NCBI RefSeq assembly: GCF_007795095.1
Contig: NZ_CP042218.1
Coordinates: 1,674,001 to 1,738,000, forward strand
Direction of reading: 5' to 3'
DNA: 64,000 nt
Source: Luteimonas granuli
GTDB lineage: Bacteria > Pseudomonadota > Gammaproteobacteria > Xanthomonadales > Xanthomonadaceae
The notes below the pieces were generated by a model. It ran no database searches, was not told the origin of the DNA, and saw only the letters and a list, made by a program, of their open reading frames with translations. Shown here piece by piece: positions 45,630 through 53,673 of the stretch (positions within the stretch are counted from its first letter, which is position 1; every line of letters starts with the position of its first letter). The position numbers and the translations under genes are program-made.

Positions 45630-48344
45630 TCAGGATCCGGAGCCTGCCGGAGCGTCTTCCGCCGGCGCCGCTTCGGGGCTGATCTTTTCGATCGTATGTC
45701 GCAGCTCGCGACCCAGGATGATCTTGGCGTCGCGGGCGAAGGCGGCCAGGCGCTCGTCGAAGGCCAGCTTGCTGTTCCGGTCCAGCTTCACCAGCTCCAT
45801 CTCGCGCAGCTTCTGGATGAAGCCGCGGAACAGTGCCCGGTCGAAGAACTCGGGCGCGGCCGGCGCGTACAGCAGGGAGAGCCGCTGCGCCGCGAGCTGG
45901 CACAGGCTTTCGAGTTCGCCCGCGCCGAGTGCGCCCGAGCCGTTCTTGGCCAGCACCGAGGTCGCGATGTAGTAGCGCTCGAACGCCTGCTGCAGCGGAT
46001 GGCCGAGCGCGCGCAGGCGGAACACCTCGTCCGACTGCCCGGCCTGGCGGGCGAGGATGCCGCCGTCGTCCTCGCCCACGCGCTCGAGCAGGCCCTCGCG
46101 CACGAACAGCGCGATGGTGGCGTCGATGCGTTCGGCGAATCCGTCCTCGTCCCAGGGCAGGAACAGTTCGCCCTGCAGGAAGGGATACATGGTGCGGCCG
46201 ATGCGCAGCAGGGTGTCGTGCGCCATGCGCCGGTTGTGCAGGAAGCAGCAGGCGATCCAGGCCGACGCCGTGAACAGGTGGACGACGTTGTTGCGGAAGT
46301 AGGACAGCAGGACGGCGGTGTCGCCGTCCACGCGCAGCACGTCGCCCAGCGGATGCACCACGCGGTGCAGCACGCCGATCTCCTCGCCGTGGGCGATGAT
46401 CTGCTCCGGCGAATGCGGAGTCACCGTCACCAGCGGGCTGTAGGGCACCTCGGCCAGCAGCTTCTTGGACAGCACGATCTGTGCGGTCAGGTCGCCCTCG
46501 CCCATCGCGTGCTTGGGCGTGGACAGCAGGGCCAGCGCCAGCAGGTTGATCGGGTTGACGTCGGCGGCGCTGTTGACGTGCTCCTGGATCCGCTGGGTGG
46601 TGGCGTCGACGGTGTCCGACAGCCAGTCGGGCTTCTCGTCGTCGGGCAGCGGCTTCCCGTCCCAGCCGCCGGCGTGCTCGGCGAGCAGGCCGGCGAGCGG
46701 GATGGGCTCGCCGAAGTTCACCACCACCTGGCCGTAGTTCTGGCGCAGCACCTTCGGGATGCCCCACAGCAGCGCCCAGATCGACTCCTTCTCCTTGGGC
46801 TTTCCCGAAAGTTCATCGAAGTAGCTGTTGCCCTCCATCAGCTTCTCGTAGCCGATGTACACCGGCTGGAACAGTACCGGGCGCGTGGGCTGGCGCAGGA
46901 AGGCGCGCACGGTCATCGCCACCATGCCGCCCTTGGGCTGCAGCAGGCGCCCGGTGCGCGAGCGCCCGCCCTCGATGAAGTACTCGATCGAATAGCCGCC
47001 GGCCACCAGCTGCGCCACGTATTCGGTGAACACCGCCGAGTACAGAGCGTTGCCGCGGAAGCTCCGGCGGATGAAGAACGCGCCGCCCTTGCGCAGGATG
47101 GTGCCGATCACCGGCAGGTTGAGGTTGATGCCTGCGGCGATGTGCGGCGGCACGATGCCGCGGGTGTAGAGGAGATAGGACAGCAGCAGGTAGTCCATGT
47201 GGCTGCGGTGGCAGGGCACGTAGACCACCTCGTGGCCCGGCGCGGCGGCCTTGAGCTGATCGAGGTGGTGCACCAGCACGCCGCGGAAGATCCGGTTCCA
47301 GACCGTGGTCAGCAGGAAGCTGGCCGAGCGCACCACGGGGTGCGAATAGTCGGCGGCGATCTCGTAGGCGTAGCCGTGCGCCTTCTTCCAGGCCTCCGCC
47401 CGGGCCCTGTCGGCGTCGCCGCTCTCGCGGCGCGCCTGGTCGGCGATGGCCTCGCGCACCGGCGCCGAGGACAGCACCTTGTCCACGAGCAGGCGGCGGG
47501 TGGACAGGTCGGGGCCGATGACGGCGGCGCGGATGCGGTTGAAATGCGTGCGCAGCAGGCGCGAGACCTTGCGCACCTCGCGCTCCGGCTCCAGGCCCTC
47601 GGCGACGATGTCGCGCACCGCCACCGGTGGCGAGAAGCGCACCAGGGTGTCGCGTCCGTTGAGCAGGATCGCCAGCAAGCGCCGGAAGCGGCCGACGATC
47701 GCCCAGTTCTCCGAAAACAGCACCGAGAACCAGCCGCTGTTCTTGTCCGGCGCACGGCCGACGAAGATGGAGACCGGAACCAGCTGCACGTCCAGCGCCG
47801 GATCGACGCGGTGCGCCTCCAGCAGGCGGGCCAGCGAGTCGGAGTGGCTCTTCTTCTTCGGCTTGCGCGGAGTGGCGAGCCGGGTCGCCAGCTCCAGGGC
47901 GCTGCCGGCGTTGCGCCGCGACAGCGCCACGTAGGCGCGCTTGCGTCCCAGCGGGTCGCCGGCCAGCGGCAGCAGCGGCGACGGCAGCCCGGCTTCACCG
48001 CAGGCACGGTCCAGGATCAGCGCGTTGGAAAGACCGTAGTCCTCGAGCACATAGCAGACCGGACGGCCCTCCAGCGCCTCGCCGGGGCCCTGGGGTTCGA
48101 TGCTGAGGTCGATCCACGGCGCCAGCACGCGGGCCAGCAGACGCGCCCACCAGGGCCGCGAGCGGCGACCCCCGGGGGGCCGCGGACCGCCGATGGGCTG
48201 GCGCGGCCGGCCGCCCGGGGACACGCCCGGGGCGGGGTCCTCGCCCTCGCCGGCCGGCGGACGGGCGTCGCCGGCCATGGCCGCACCCTGGGTACGTTCG
48301 GTCGCGGTGGGGTCGGAGTCGAAGAGGGAAGGCTGGTTCGGCAT
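45630..48344 (-). CDS. plsB: Glycerol-3-phosphate 1-O-acyltransferase
   Basis: 904 residues. PlsB motifs in order: acyltransferase motif I CHRSHMDYL (catalytic His and Asp, about 377-382), motif with GGRSRTGRL, and PVYIGYEKLME. A long N-terminal region with a disordered Pro/Gly-rich part precedes the acyltransferase domain. First step of phospholipid synthesis at the inner membrane. ATG at 48344 is preferred to the ones at 48353 and 48440, because a CATAAT box lies seven bases upstream of it and overlaps the 48353 ATG. Confidence 0.9.
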   Translation of the reverse strand: MPNQPSLFDSDPTATERTQGAAMAGDARPPAGEGEDPAPGVSPGGRPRQPIGGPRPPGGRRSRPWWARLLARVLAPWIDLSIEPQGPGEALEGRPVCYVLEDYGLSNALILDRACGEAGLPSPLLPLAGDPLGRKRAYVALSRRNAGSALELATRLATPRKPKKKSHSDSLARLLEAHRVDPALDVQLVPVSIFVGRAPDKNSGWFSVLFSENWAIVGRFRRLLAILLNGRDTLVRFSPPVAVRDIVAEGLEPEREVRKVSRLLRTHFNRIRAAVIGPDLSTRRLLVDKVLSSAPVREAIADQARRESGDADRARAEAWKKAHGYAYEIAADYSHPVVRSASFLLTTVWNRIFRGVLVHHLDQLKAAAPGHEVVYVPCHRSHMDYLLLSYLLYTRGIVPPHIAAGINLNLPVIGTILRKGGAFFIRRSFRGNALYSAVFTEYVAQLVAGGYSIEYFIEGGRSRTGRLLQPKGGMVAMTVRAFLRQPTRPVLFQPVYIGYEKLMEGNSYFDELSGKPKEKESIWALLWGIPKVLRQNYGQVVVNFGEPIPLAGLLAEHAGGWDGKPLPDDEKPDWLSDTVDATTQRIQEHVNSAADVNPINLLALALLSTPKHAMGEGDLTAQIVLSKKLLAEVPYSPLVTVTPHSPEQIIAHGEEIGVLHRVVHPLGDVLRVDGDTAVLLSYFRNNVVHLFTASAWIACCFLHNRRMAHDTLLRIGRTMYPFLQGELFLPWDEDGFAERIDATIALFVREGLLERVGEDDGGILARQAGQSDEVFRLRALGHPLQQAFERYYIATSVLAKNGSGALGAGELESLCQLAAQRLSLLYAPAAPEFFDRALFRGFIQKLREMELVKLDRNSKLAFDERLAAFARDAKIILGRELRHTIEKISPEAAPAEDAPAGSGS

Positions 48345-48351
48345 CTTCGGC

Positions 48352-48357
48352 ATTATG
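48352..48357 (-). promoter_or_regulatory. -10 box CATAAT of plsB, leaderless spacing
   Basis: On the minus strand CATAAT is followed by seven bases and the ATG at 48344. Five of six consensus bases match. Confidence 0.4.
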
Positions 48358-48375
48358 CCCAAGGGCGGTCGGCGA

Positions 48376-49287
48376 TCAGGGAACGGCCACCGGTCCCGGC
48401 GGATCGGCAGCCGCGGCGCCGGACGCGGCCGAGCGCGCATGGCGCAGGAAGTCGCTGAGATACCAACGGCCGTCGATGCGCTCGACCGGCACCACCGTGT
48501 CGATCGCGGTGCCGGCGAGCGTGTAGCGCAGGCGGACCGTCGCCTTGTCGCCCTGCTGGACCTGCAGCCCGGCCTCGACGCTGTCGAACGCGGCGTCGAG
48601 ATCCAGCCCGTAGCCGGCCAGCACCGCCCTGACCTCGCTGGAGAACGCGCCCAGGCGCTGCAGCGACGCGTCCATGCCGGCGGCGGCGATGCCTTCCGCG
48701 GTGGTCGGGCCGGCCGCGCGCGCGGCCTCGGCGAGCCGGGCGATCGCGGCGGCGGCCTGCGCGCGGTCGGACAGCGGCGCCCGGGCGGCCCAGTGCGCGA
48801 CCGCGGTCACCAGCTGGGCGTAATGCTCGCGTTCGTGGTCGCTGAAATCGCCCTGGTTGGAGACGTACTGGACGCCGAACATGCCCACGGTCGCGGCGGC
48901 CGCGCGGATCTCGCGGCCGTGGCCGGCGAACTGGCGCTCGAAGCCCGCCGTGAGCGCCGCTTCGGCGTCCGGGGCGGCCAGTGCGCCGAGGATCCCGGGC
49001 AGATGCTCCGAGAAGGGCAGTTCGTCGAGCGGCCAGCGCGTGTGCCCCGCCCGCCATGCGTCCTGGAGGCGGGCATGCAGCGCCGGCGGCACCGCGTCGC
49101 GGGCGAACGCGGCGAAATCGCCGCTGCGCATGTGCCCCGTCAGAGCCTGCACGGCCAGCGTGGGCCGGCTGAGGTCGCTGCGTAACGGCACCGCCGCGTC
49201 CGGCGGCGCCGGGCGGCACGCGACGAGCGCAAGGCCGGCCGCGGCGGTGGCGACCAGCAGCGGCCGCAGGAACGGTGGCATGGGCAT
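48376..49287 (-). CDS. Hypothetical helical lipoprotein
   Basis: 303 residues. Lipobox LALVAC (Cys24) for lipid anchoring, then a mostly helical, Ala-rich mature part and a C-terminal beta segment (GDKATVRLRYTLAGTAIDTVV, WYLSDFLRH). No recognised family. Encoded just upstream of plsB on the same strand, 31 bases apart. Start at ATG 49287; another ATG at 49281 is possible. Confidence 0.75.
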   Translation of the reverse strand: MPMPPFLRPLLVATAAAGLALVACRPAPPDAAVPLRSDLSRPTLAVQALTGHMRSGDFAAFARDAVPPALHARLQDAWRAGHTRWPLDELPFSEHLPGILGALAAPDAEAALTAGFERQFAGHGREIRAAAATVGMFGVQYVSNQGDFSDHEREHYAQLVTAVAHWAARAPLSDRAQAAAAIARLAEAARAAGPTTAEGIAAAGMDASLQRLGAFSSEVRAVLAGYGLDLDAAFDSVEAGLQVQQGDKATVRLRYTLAGTAIDTVVPVERIDGRWYLSDFLRHARSAASGAAAADPPGPVAVP

Positions 49288-49552
49288 CCCCCAAGGAGAA
49301 AGCCGGCATCTTGGCCGCGCGTCGTCGGACGCGGCAAGCCGACGCGGTCACAGGCCGGAAGACGCCCCGCCCGGCAGTTCCCCGGAAATTCCCTCTGGAC
49401 GTCCCCCCTGCATCCGCGGCGGGCACGACCTTTGGTCGCGGTCTGGAGCGACGTCGACGTCAAAACGGAGAGCGTCAGGACCAGGACTTCCCCTGCTCGC
49501 GACCGCTCCTGCTCCTGATCTTCCCTCCCGAAGCCGGAGAACGCCGGAGCCC

Positions 49553-49660
49553 GTCCCGCGTACAGGGGGTGTGCGGACAGCCGGCCAGGGATGGCCGGCG
49601 GCCGGCCGTGGCAGCAGGACGCGGAGACGGCCGGGGGAGCACACCCCCTGTACGCGGGAC
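49553..49660. repeat. 108-base stem-loop module with perfect 22-base arms
   Basis: The arm at 49553-49574 is the exact reverse complement of 49639-49660. The 64-base loop contains GGCCGGC palindromes and the ACGCGGAGAC box. The same module occurs at 62234-62341 (forward, imperfect arms) and 61988-62102 (inverted). Confidence 0.85.
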
Positions 49661-49784
49661 GGGCGGCGCGGGCTCCAACGAAGCGGCCCCACGCCCGCGG
49701 GACGGGCGGCGCGGGGCCCAACGAAGCGGCCCCACCGCCCGCGGGACGGGCGGCGCGGGCCCCAACGAAGCGGCCCCACCGCGC
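49654..49784. repeat. Three tandem copies of a 43-44-base unit
   Basis: Units begin with GCGGGACGGGCGGCGCGG at 49654, 49697 and 49741, each with CCAACGAAGCGGCCCC. Differences between units are one or two bases. Confidence 0.88.
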
Positions 49785-49857
49785 GACGGTGCGCCAGGCG
49801 CGGGAGCGCGTGAGCGCGCCGACTGCCGCCATCACCCCCGGAGCCGGGAGAAGAACC

Positions 49858-49886
49858 AAAAAAAACGGGAAGCGCCGGGCCTCCCG
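49858..49886 (-). terminator. Rho-independent terminator of the phosphatase gene
   Basis: On the minus strand a stem (CGGGAGGC with GCTTCCCG, one G-T pair) around a 5-base loop is followed by eight T. It lies 108 bases after the phosphatase stop, between that gene and the repeat. It also carries a conserved GGTTCTTCTCCCG box just downstream. Confidence 0.8.
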
Positions 49887-49993
49887 TGGAAACCGGCCGG
49901 AGCCGGAGGACTGTGTTGTGGCGCGGAACAGCCTACTCCGGCTCAAATTCTTATGCAATACCTGAAGTATTCACCACTAACACATTGAAATTG

Positions 49994-50923
49994 TTACCTG
50001 TCGACGCGGAGCGCCTCGCGTTTCCGTGCGCGCCTCTCGGACCTCGGAAGGCGCCAGTCGTTGCCGAAGCTGGCCGGCTCCCAGGCCCCATACGACGGAT
50101 TCGGGAGCACCCACCATCGCGCGCCGAACCAGTCCCGGTAGTCGACGTGCAACGCCTCATGCTGCTCCCGGGTGTTGGCCGCGGCCTGGACGAAGTCGCC
50201 CAACTGGTCGCCGAACTGCATCAGCACGCGGTGGCCGCGCCCGACCAGCTGCCGACGGCAGGTCTTGCCCGATCCGGCCTGCTCGCAGCCCGGCACCGGG
50301 GTGCCCAGCCCCAGGAACACCTCCCCGTGCTGGACCGGCAGCCCCTGGCTGCGCAGGTTGGCGAGCGTCGCATCGCCCAGCGCGGCGCTGCGGTTGGAGA
50401 TGTAGAACACGGTGACGCCCTTCGCCGCCGCCGCCCGGGTGAACGCGACGGCGCCCGGCACCGCGATCGCCCGCCGTTCCTCCACCCAGGCGTCCCAGGT
50501 GGCGTCGGAGAACTCGCCGCCATCGATCACGAGGCGGGCCTGGTAGGCGGAGTTGTCGAGCACGGTCTCGTCGATGTCGAGGATCACCGCCGGGGGCAGC
50601 CCGGCCGCGTCGCCGGCGGCGGCACGTTCGGCGGGAACCAGCGCATCCCATGAGGGATCGGCGAGGGCGGCGTCCAGGCGCCCCGTGGCGGCATGGAACA
50701 GGGATTCCGAGATGGCCCGGTATTCCACCGAGCGCTGCAGCCAGAGCACGGCATTGAGGTTGTCGTCGGCGGCTGCGGCGATGGACGTCGCGGCCACCGC
50801 ATCGGTCGCCGCGGCGGCCGGCACCTCGGTGGAAGCGGGAACATGCCGGCAGGCGGCCAGCGTGAGCGCGGCGGCGGCCAGGAAGGCGACGCGCGCCGGA
50901 GCGGCGCGGAGGTGGATGCGCAT
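49994..50923 (-). CDS. 5'-nucleotidase/acid phosphatase lipoprotein e(P4) family
   Basis: 309 residues. Lipobox LAAC (Cys25) and the HAD-type motif DIDETVLDNS, with SNRSAA and GDQLGD for the phosphatase core. Lipoprotein e(P4) homologues are outer membrane acid phosphatases that handle nucleotides such as NMN. It ends with a TAA at 49994-49996, followed by an AT-rich stretch and a terminator. A -10-like TAGACT lies 27 bases upstream of the start. Confidence 0.9.
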   Translation of the reverse strand: MRIHLRAAPARVAFLAAAALTLAACRHVPASTEVPAAAATDAVAATSIAAAADDNLNAVLWLQRSVEYRAISESLFHAATGRLDAALADPSWDALVPAERAAAGDAAGLPPAVILDIDETVLDNSAYQARLVIDGGEFSDATWDAWVEERRAIAVPGAVAFTRAAAAKGVTVFYISNRSAALGDATLANLRSQGLPVQHGEVFLGLGTPVPGCEQAGSGKTCRRQLVGRGHRVLMQFGDQLGDFVQAAANTREQHEALHVDYRDWFGARWWVLPNPSYGAWEPASFGNDWRLPRSERRARKREALRVDR

Positions 50924-50972
50924 CGGGATGACCGGATCGGGAAAGCCCGGAGTCTACCCGCCGGGCGCGCGG

Positions 50973-52982
50973 TCAGCCTTCCAGCAGCGCCCGGATCGCG
51001 GCGAAGCCGACGTCGGCGCGCTCCTTCTTCCGGGCAGCGTCCGCCACCGGGTCGGCGCCGTCGCGCTGCAGCTCGGCGGCGGGCAGCTCGTCCAGGAACC
51101 GGCTCGGCGCGAGGCGCAGGCGCTCGCCCCAGCGCTGCGCCTCGCGCGCATACGACAGCCACAGCTGCTCCTTGGCGCGGGTGATGCCCACGTACAGCAG
51201 CCGCCGCTCCTCGTCGATGCGGCCTTCCTCGACGCTGGCCTCGTGCGGCAGGGTGTCGTCGTCCACGCCGACGATGAAGACGCAGCGGAACTCCAGGCCC
51301 TTGGCCGCGTGCAGGCTCATCAGCCGGACCTGGTTGCCGGGATCGCCCTTGTCGGCGTGGCTGAGCAGGGCCAGCGATGCGGCGAGCTCGCCCGGACCGG
51401 CGCCGCCGCGGGCACCGTCGAACCAGTCGGCCAGTTCGTCGAGGTTGCCGCGGCGGATGCGGAACATCTCCTCGGTCTTGCACTGCGCGCGCAGCGCCGC
51501 GAGCAGGCCGGAGCGCTCGTTGAGGCTGCGCACCAGCTCCGACGGCGGCAGCCGGGCCGCCTCCGCGCGCAGCCCGCGCACCAGATCGGCGAAGCCCGAA
51601 AGCGCCGCGGCCGCGCGCGGCGCCAGCTGTTTCAGCAGGCCGACCGATTCGATCGCCCGCGACATCGGCATTCCGGCGTGGCGCGAGAGTTCCGCCAGCT
51701 TCGCCAGCGTGGTCGCACCGACGCCGCGGCCCGGCGACTGCACCGCGCGCAGGAAGGCGGCGTCATCGTCCGGGTTGGCCAGCATGCGCAGCCAGGCCAG
51801 CGCGTCCTTCACTTCGCCGCGGTCCAGGAAGGCGGTGCCGCCGGACAGGTGATAGGGCACGCGCAGCAGCTGCAGGGCTTTTTCCAGCGCGCGCGACTGG
51901 TGGTTGCCGCGGAACAGGATGCAGAACTCGCTCCATTCCACCTTGCGCGCGGCGTTGATGAACTGGATCTCGGCGGCCACGCGCTCGGCCTCGTGGGCGG
52001 CGTCGCGGCATTCCCAGACGCGGATGCGCTCGCCGTCGGCGTTCGCGCTCCACAGCGTCTTCAGGTGTTCGTGCGGGTTGTTGGCGATCAGCGCATTGGC
52101 CGCGCGCAGCACCCGGTTGGAGCAGCGGTAGTTCTGCTCCAGCTTGACCACCTTCAGCGCCGGATAGTCGCGCGCCATCTGCGACAGGTTCTCCGGGTTG
52201 GCGCCGCGCCAGGCGTAGATCGACTGGTCGTCGTCCCCCACGCAGGTGAAGTTGCCCTTGTCGCCGGCCAGCGCCTTGAGCAGCCGGTACTGGGCGTCGT
52301 TGGTGTCCTGGCATTCGTCCACAAGCAGATAGCCGATGCGCTCGCGCCAGCCCAGTGCGCAGTCCTCATCGCCTTCCAGCAGTTGCACAGGGAGCCGGAT
52401 CAGGTCGTCGAAGTCGACTGCGTTGAACGCCGCCAGGCGCGCCTGGTAGAGCTCGTACAGCATCGCGGCTTCGTGCTCGGGCGTGGAGCGCGCCAGCGCG
52501 CGCGCCTCGTCCGGCGACAGGCCGGCGTTCTTCGCGCGCGACACCAGGCCCTGCATGGCCTGCACGGCGTCGGGTTTGGCACCCGGCATGAGGTCCCTGA
52601 ACTGGGCCGTCGCATCGTCGGCGTCGAAGATCGAGAATCCGCGGCGCAGGCCCGCCCGCTCATGCTCGATCTGCAGCATGCGCAGGCCGAGCGCGTGGAA
52701 GGTGGAGACGGTCAGGCCCTCGGCGGCGTCGCCCCGGAGCCGCCGGGTGACGCGCTCGCGCATTTCCTTCGCCGACTTGTTGGTGAAGGTGATCGCGGCG
52801 ATCCGCCTGGCCGGGTAGCGTCCGGAGTCGACCAGGTGCGCGATCTTCTCCACGATCACCCGGGTCTTGCCGCTGCCGGCGCCGGCGAGCACGAGGAGCG
52901 GGCCTTCGCAGTGCATGACTGCGGCGCTTTGCTGGGGGTTGAGCGACAACGGTTCGACTGCCGGCGACGGGGGGCCGGGCAT
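50973..52982 (-). CDS. rep: ATP-dependent DNA helicase Rep
   Basis: 669 residues, a UvrD/Rep superfamily 1 helicase. Walker A GAGSGKT, DEXX box VDECQDTND, QxxR region DDQSIYAWRG, and NYRCSN. Rep removes protein roadblocks from replication forks. A TAGAAT box overlaps the ATG at 52982, so the real start may be the TTG at 52949 (residue 12), giving SLNPQQSAAV like the Rep N-terminus. Divergent from tdk. Confidence 0.92.
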   Translation of the reverse strand: MPGPPSPAVEPLSLNPQQSAAVMHCEGPLLVLAGAGSGKTRVIVEKIAHLVDSGRYPARRIAAITFTNKSAKEMRERVTRRLRGDAAEGLTVSTFHALGLRMLQIEHERAGLRRGFSIFDADDATAQFRDLMPGAKPDAVQAMQGLVSRAKNAGLSPDEARALARSTPEHEAAMLYELYQARLAAFNAVDFDDLIRLPVQLLEGDEDCALGWRERIGYLLVDECQDTNDAQYRLLKALAGDKGNFTCVGDDDQSIYAWRGANPENLSQMARDYPALKVVKLEQNYRCSNRVLRAANALIANNPHEHLKTLWSANADGERIRVWECRDAAHEAERVAAEIQFINAARKVEWSEFCILFRGNHQSRALEKALQLLRVPYHLSGGTAFLDRGEVKDALAWLRMLANPDDDAAFLRAVQSPGRGVGATTLAKLAELSRHAGMPMSRAIESVGLLKQLAPRAAAALSGFADLVRGLRAEAARLPPSELVRSLNERSGLLAALRAQCKTEEMFRIRRGNLDELADWFDGARGGAGPGELAASLALLSHADKGDPGNQVRLMSLHAAKGLEFRCVFIVGVDDDTLPHEASVEEGRIDEERRLLYVGITRAKEQLWLSYAREAQRWGERLRLAPSRFLDELPAAELQRDGADPVADAARKKERADVGFAAIRALLEG

Positions 52983-53029
52983 TCTAACCGGGCCCCGGCA
53001 TGCCTTCGCGGGCCATGGCCGGACCGTCT

Positions 53030-53035
53030 TACACT
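53030..53035 (+). promoter_or_regulatory. -10 box TACACT of tdk, leaderless spacing
   Basis: TACACT, six bases (TCGCGC), then the ATG at 53042. No ribosome site is present. Confidence 0.45.
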
Positions 53036-53041
53036 TCGCGC

Positions 53042-53665
53042 ATGGCCAAGCTCTACTTCTACTACTCGGCGATGAACGCCGGAAAGACCACCACGCTCCT
53101 GCAGTCCGCGCACAACTACCGCGAGCGCGGGATGCGGGTGCTGGTGCTGGCGCCTGCGCTCGACCATCGCGCCGGCCCCGGCATGGTGGCCTCGCGCATC
53201 GGGCTGCAGGCCGAGGCGCTGGCCTTCCGGCGCGACGACGATCTGCTGGCCCTCGTGGAGGCCGACATCGCCGCCCACGGCCGGCTGCACTGCGTGCTGG
53301 TGGACGAAGCCCAGTTCCTGTCGCGCGCGCAGGTCTGGCAGCTGTCCGAGGTGGTCGACGCGGTGGGCGTACCGGTCCTGTGCTACGGCCTGCGCACCGA
53401 TTTCCGCGGCGAACTGTTCGAGGGCAGCCTGTCCCTGCTGGCCTGGGCCGACGAGATCCAGGAGATCAAGACCATCTGCCACAGCGGCAGCAAGGCGACC
53501 ATGACCGTGCGCGTGGACGAGCGCGGCCGCGCGGTGCAGGACGGGCCGCAGGTCGAGATCGGCGGCAATGAGCGCTACGTGTCCGTGAGCCGGGCCGAGT
53601 TCAAGCGAGTGATGCGCGGCGAGGGCCGCATCGAGCCCCTGCAGCCACCGCTGCCGCTGGGCTGA
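53042..53665 (+). CDS. tdk: Thymidine kinase without the usual zinc site
   Basis: 207 residues. P-loop SAMNAGKTT (9-17), catalytic region LVDEAQFL, and the lasso YVSVSR. It phosphorylates deoxythymidine with ATP. The usual four zinc ligands (two Cys near 145-147, then Cys and His near the C-terminus) are reduced to one: the first site reads ICHSGSK, the second YVSVSRAEF with Ser and Glu in place of Cys and His. The fold is probably held without zinc. Start at the ATG 53042; the ATG at 53000 would overlap the rep region. Confidence 0.9.
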   Translation: MAKLYFYYSAMNAGKTTTLLQSAHNYRERGMRVLVLAPALDHRAGPGMVASRIGLQAEALAFRRDDDLLALVEADIAAHGRLHCVLVDEAQFLSRAQVWQLSEVVDAVGVPVLCYGLRTDFRGELFEGSLSLLAWADEIQEIKTICHSGSKATMTVRVDERGRAVQDGPQVEIGGNERYVSVSRAEFKRVMRGEGRIEPLQPPLPLG

Positions 53666-53673
53666 GCGGGGAT

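Larger units (their letters stand above)
49401..49790. repeat. Dispersed mosaic repeat, copy 1
   Basis: A non-coding stretch in the 706-base gap between two minus-strand genes. Bases 49401-49735 or so are clearly similar to 62081-62370: shared start (CCCCCCTGCATCCGCGGC), shared core (CTGATCTTCCCTCCCGAAGC at 49513-49532), a stem-loop and the CCAACGAAGCGGCC box. In copy 1 the left stem-loop is truncated to its right arm. No coding frame runs through it with a plausible start. Bases 49785-49857 and 49887-49993 hold only low-complexity G+C- or AT-rich sequence. Confidence 0.8.

Noticed and set aside
45696-48458. 920-codon plus-strand frame
   Set aside because: Antisense to plsB; shadow.
49654-49784. 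Tandem repeats as a CRISPR array
   Set aside because: Units are contiguous without unique spacers and no cas genes are near.
52856-53673. C-terminal extension of the kinase frame over tdk
   Set aside because: Sequence is low-complexity and antisense to tdk, which has clear enzyme motifs. Better explained by a frameshift near 53960.
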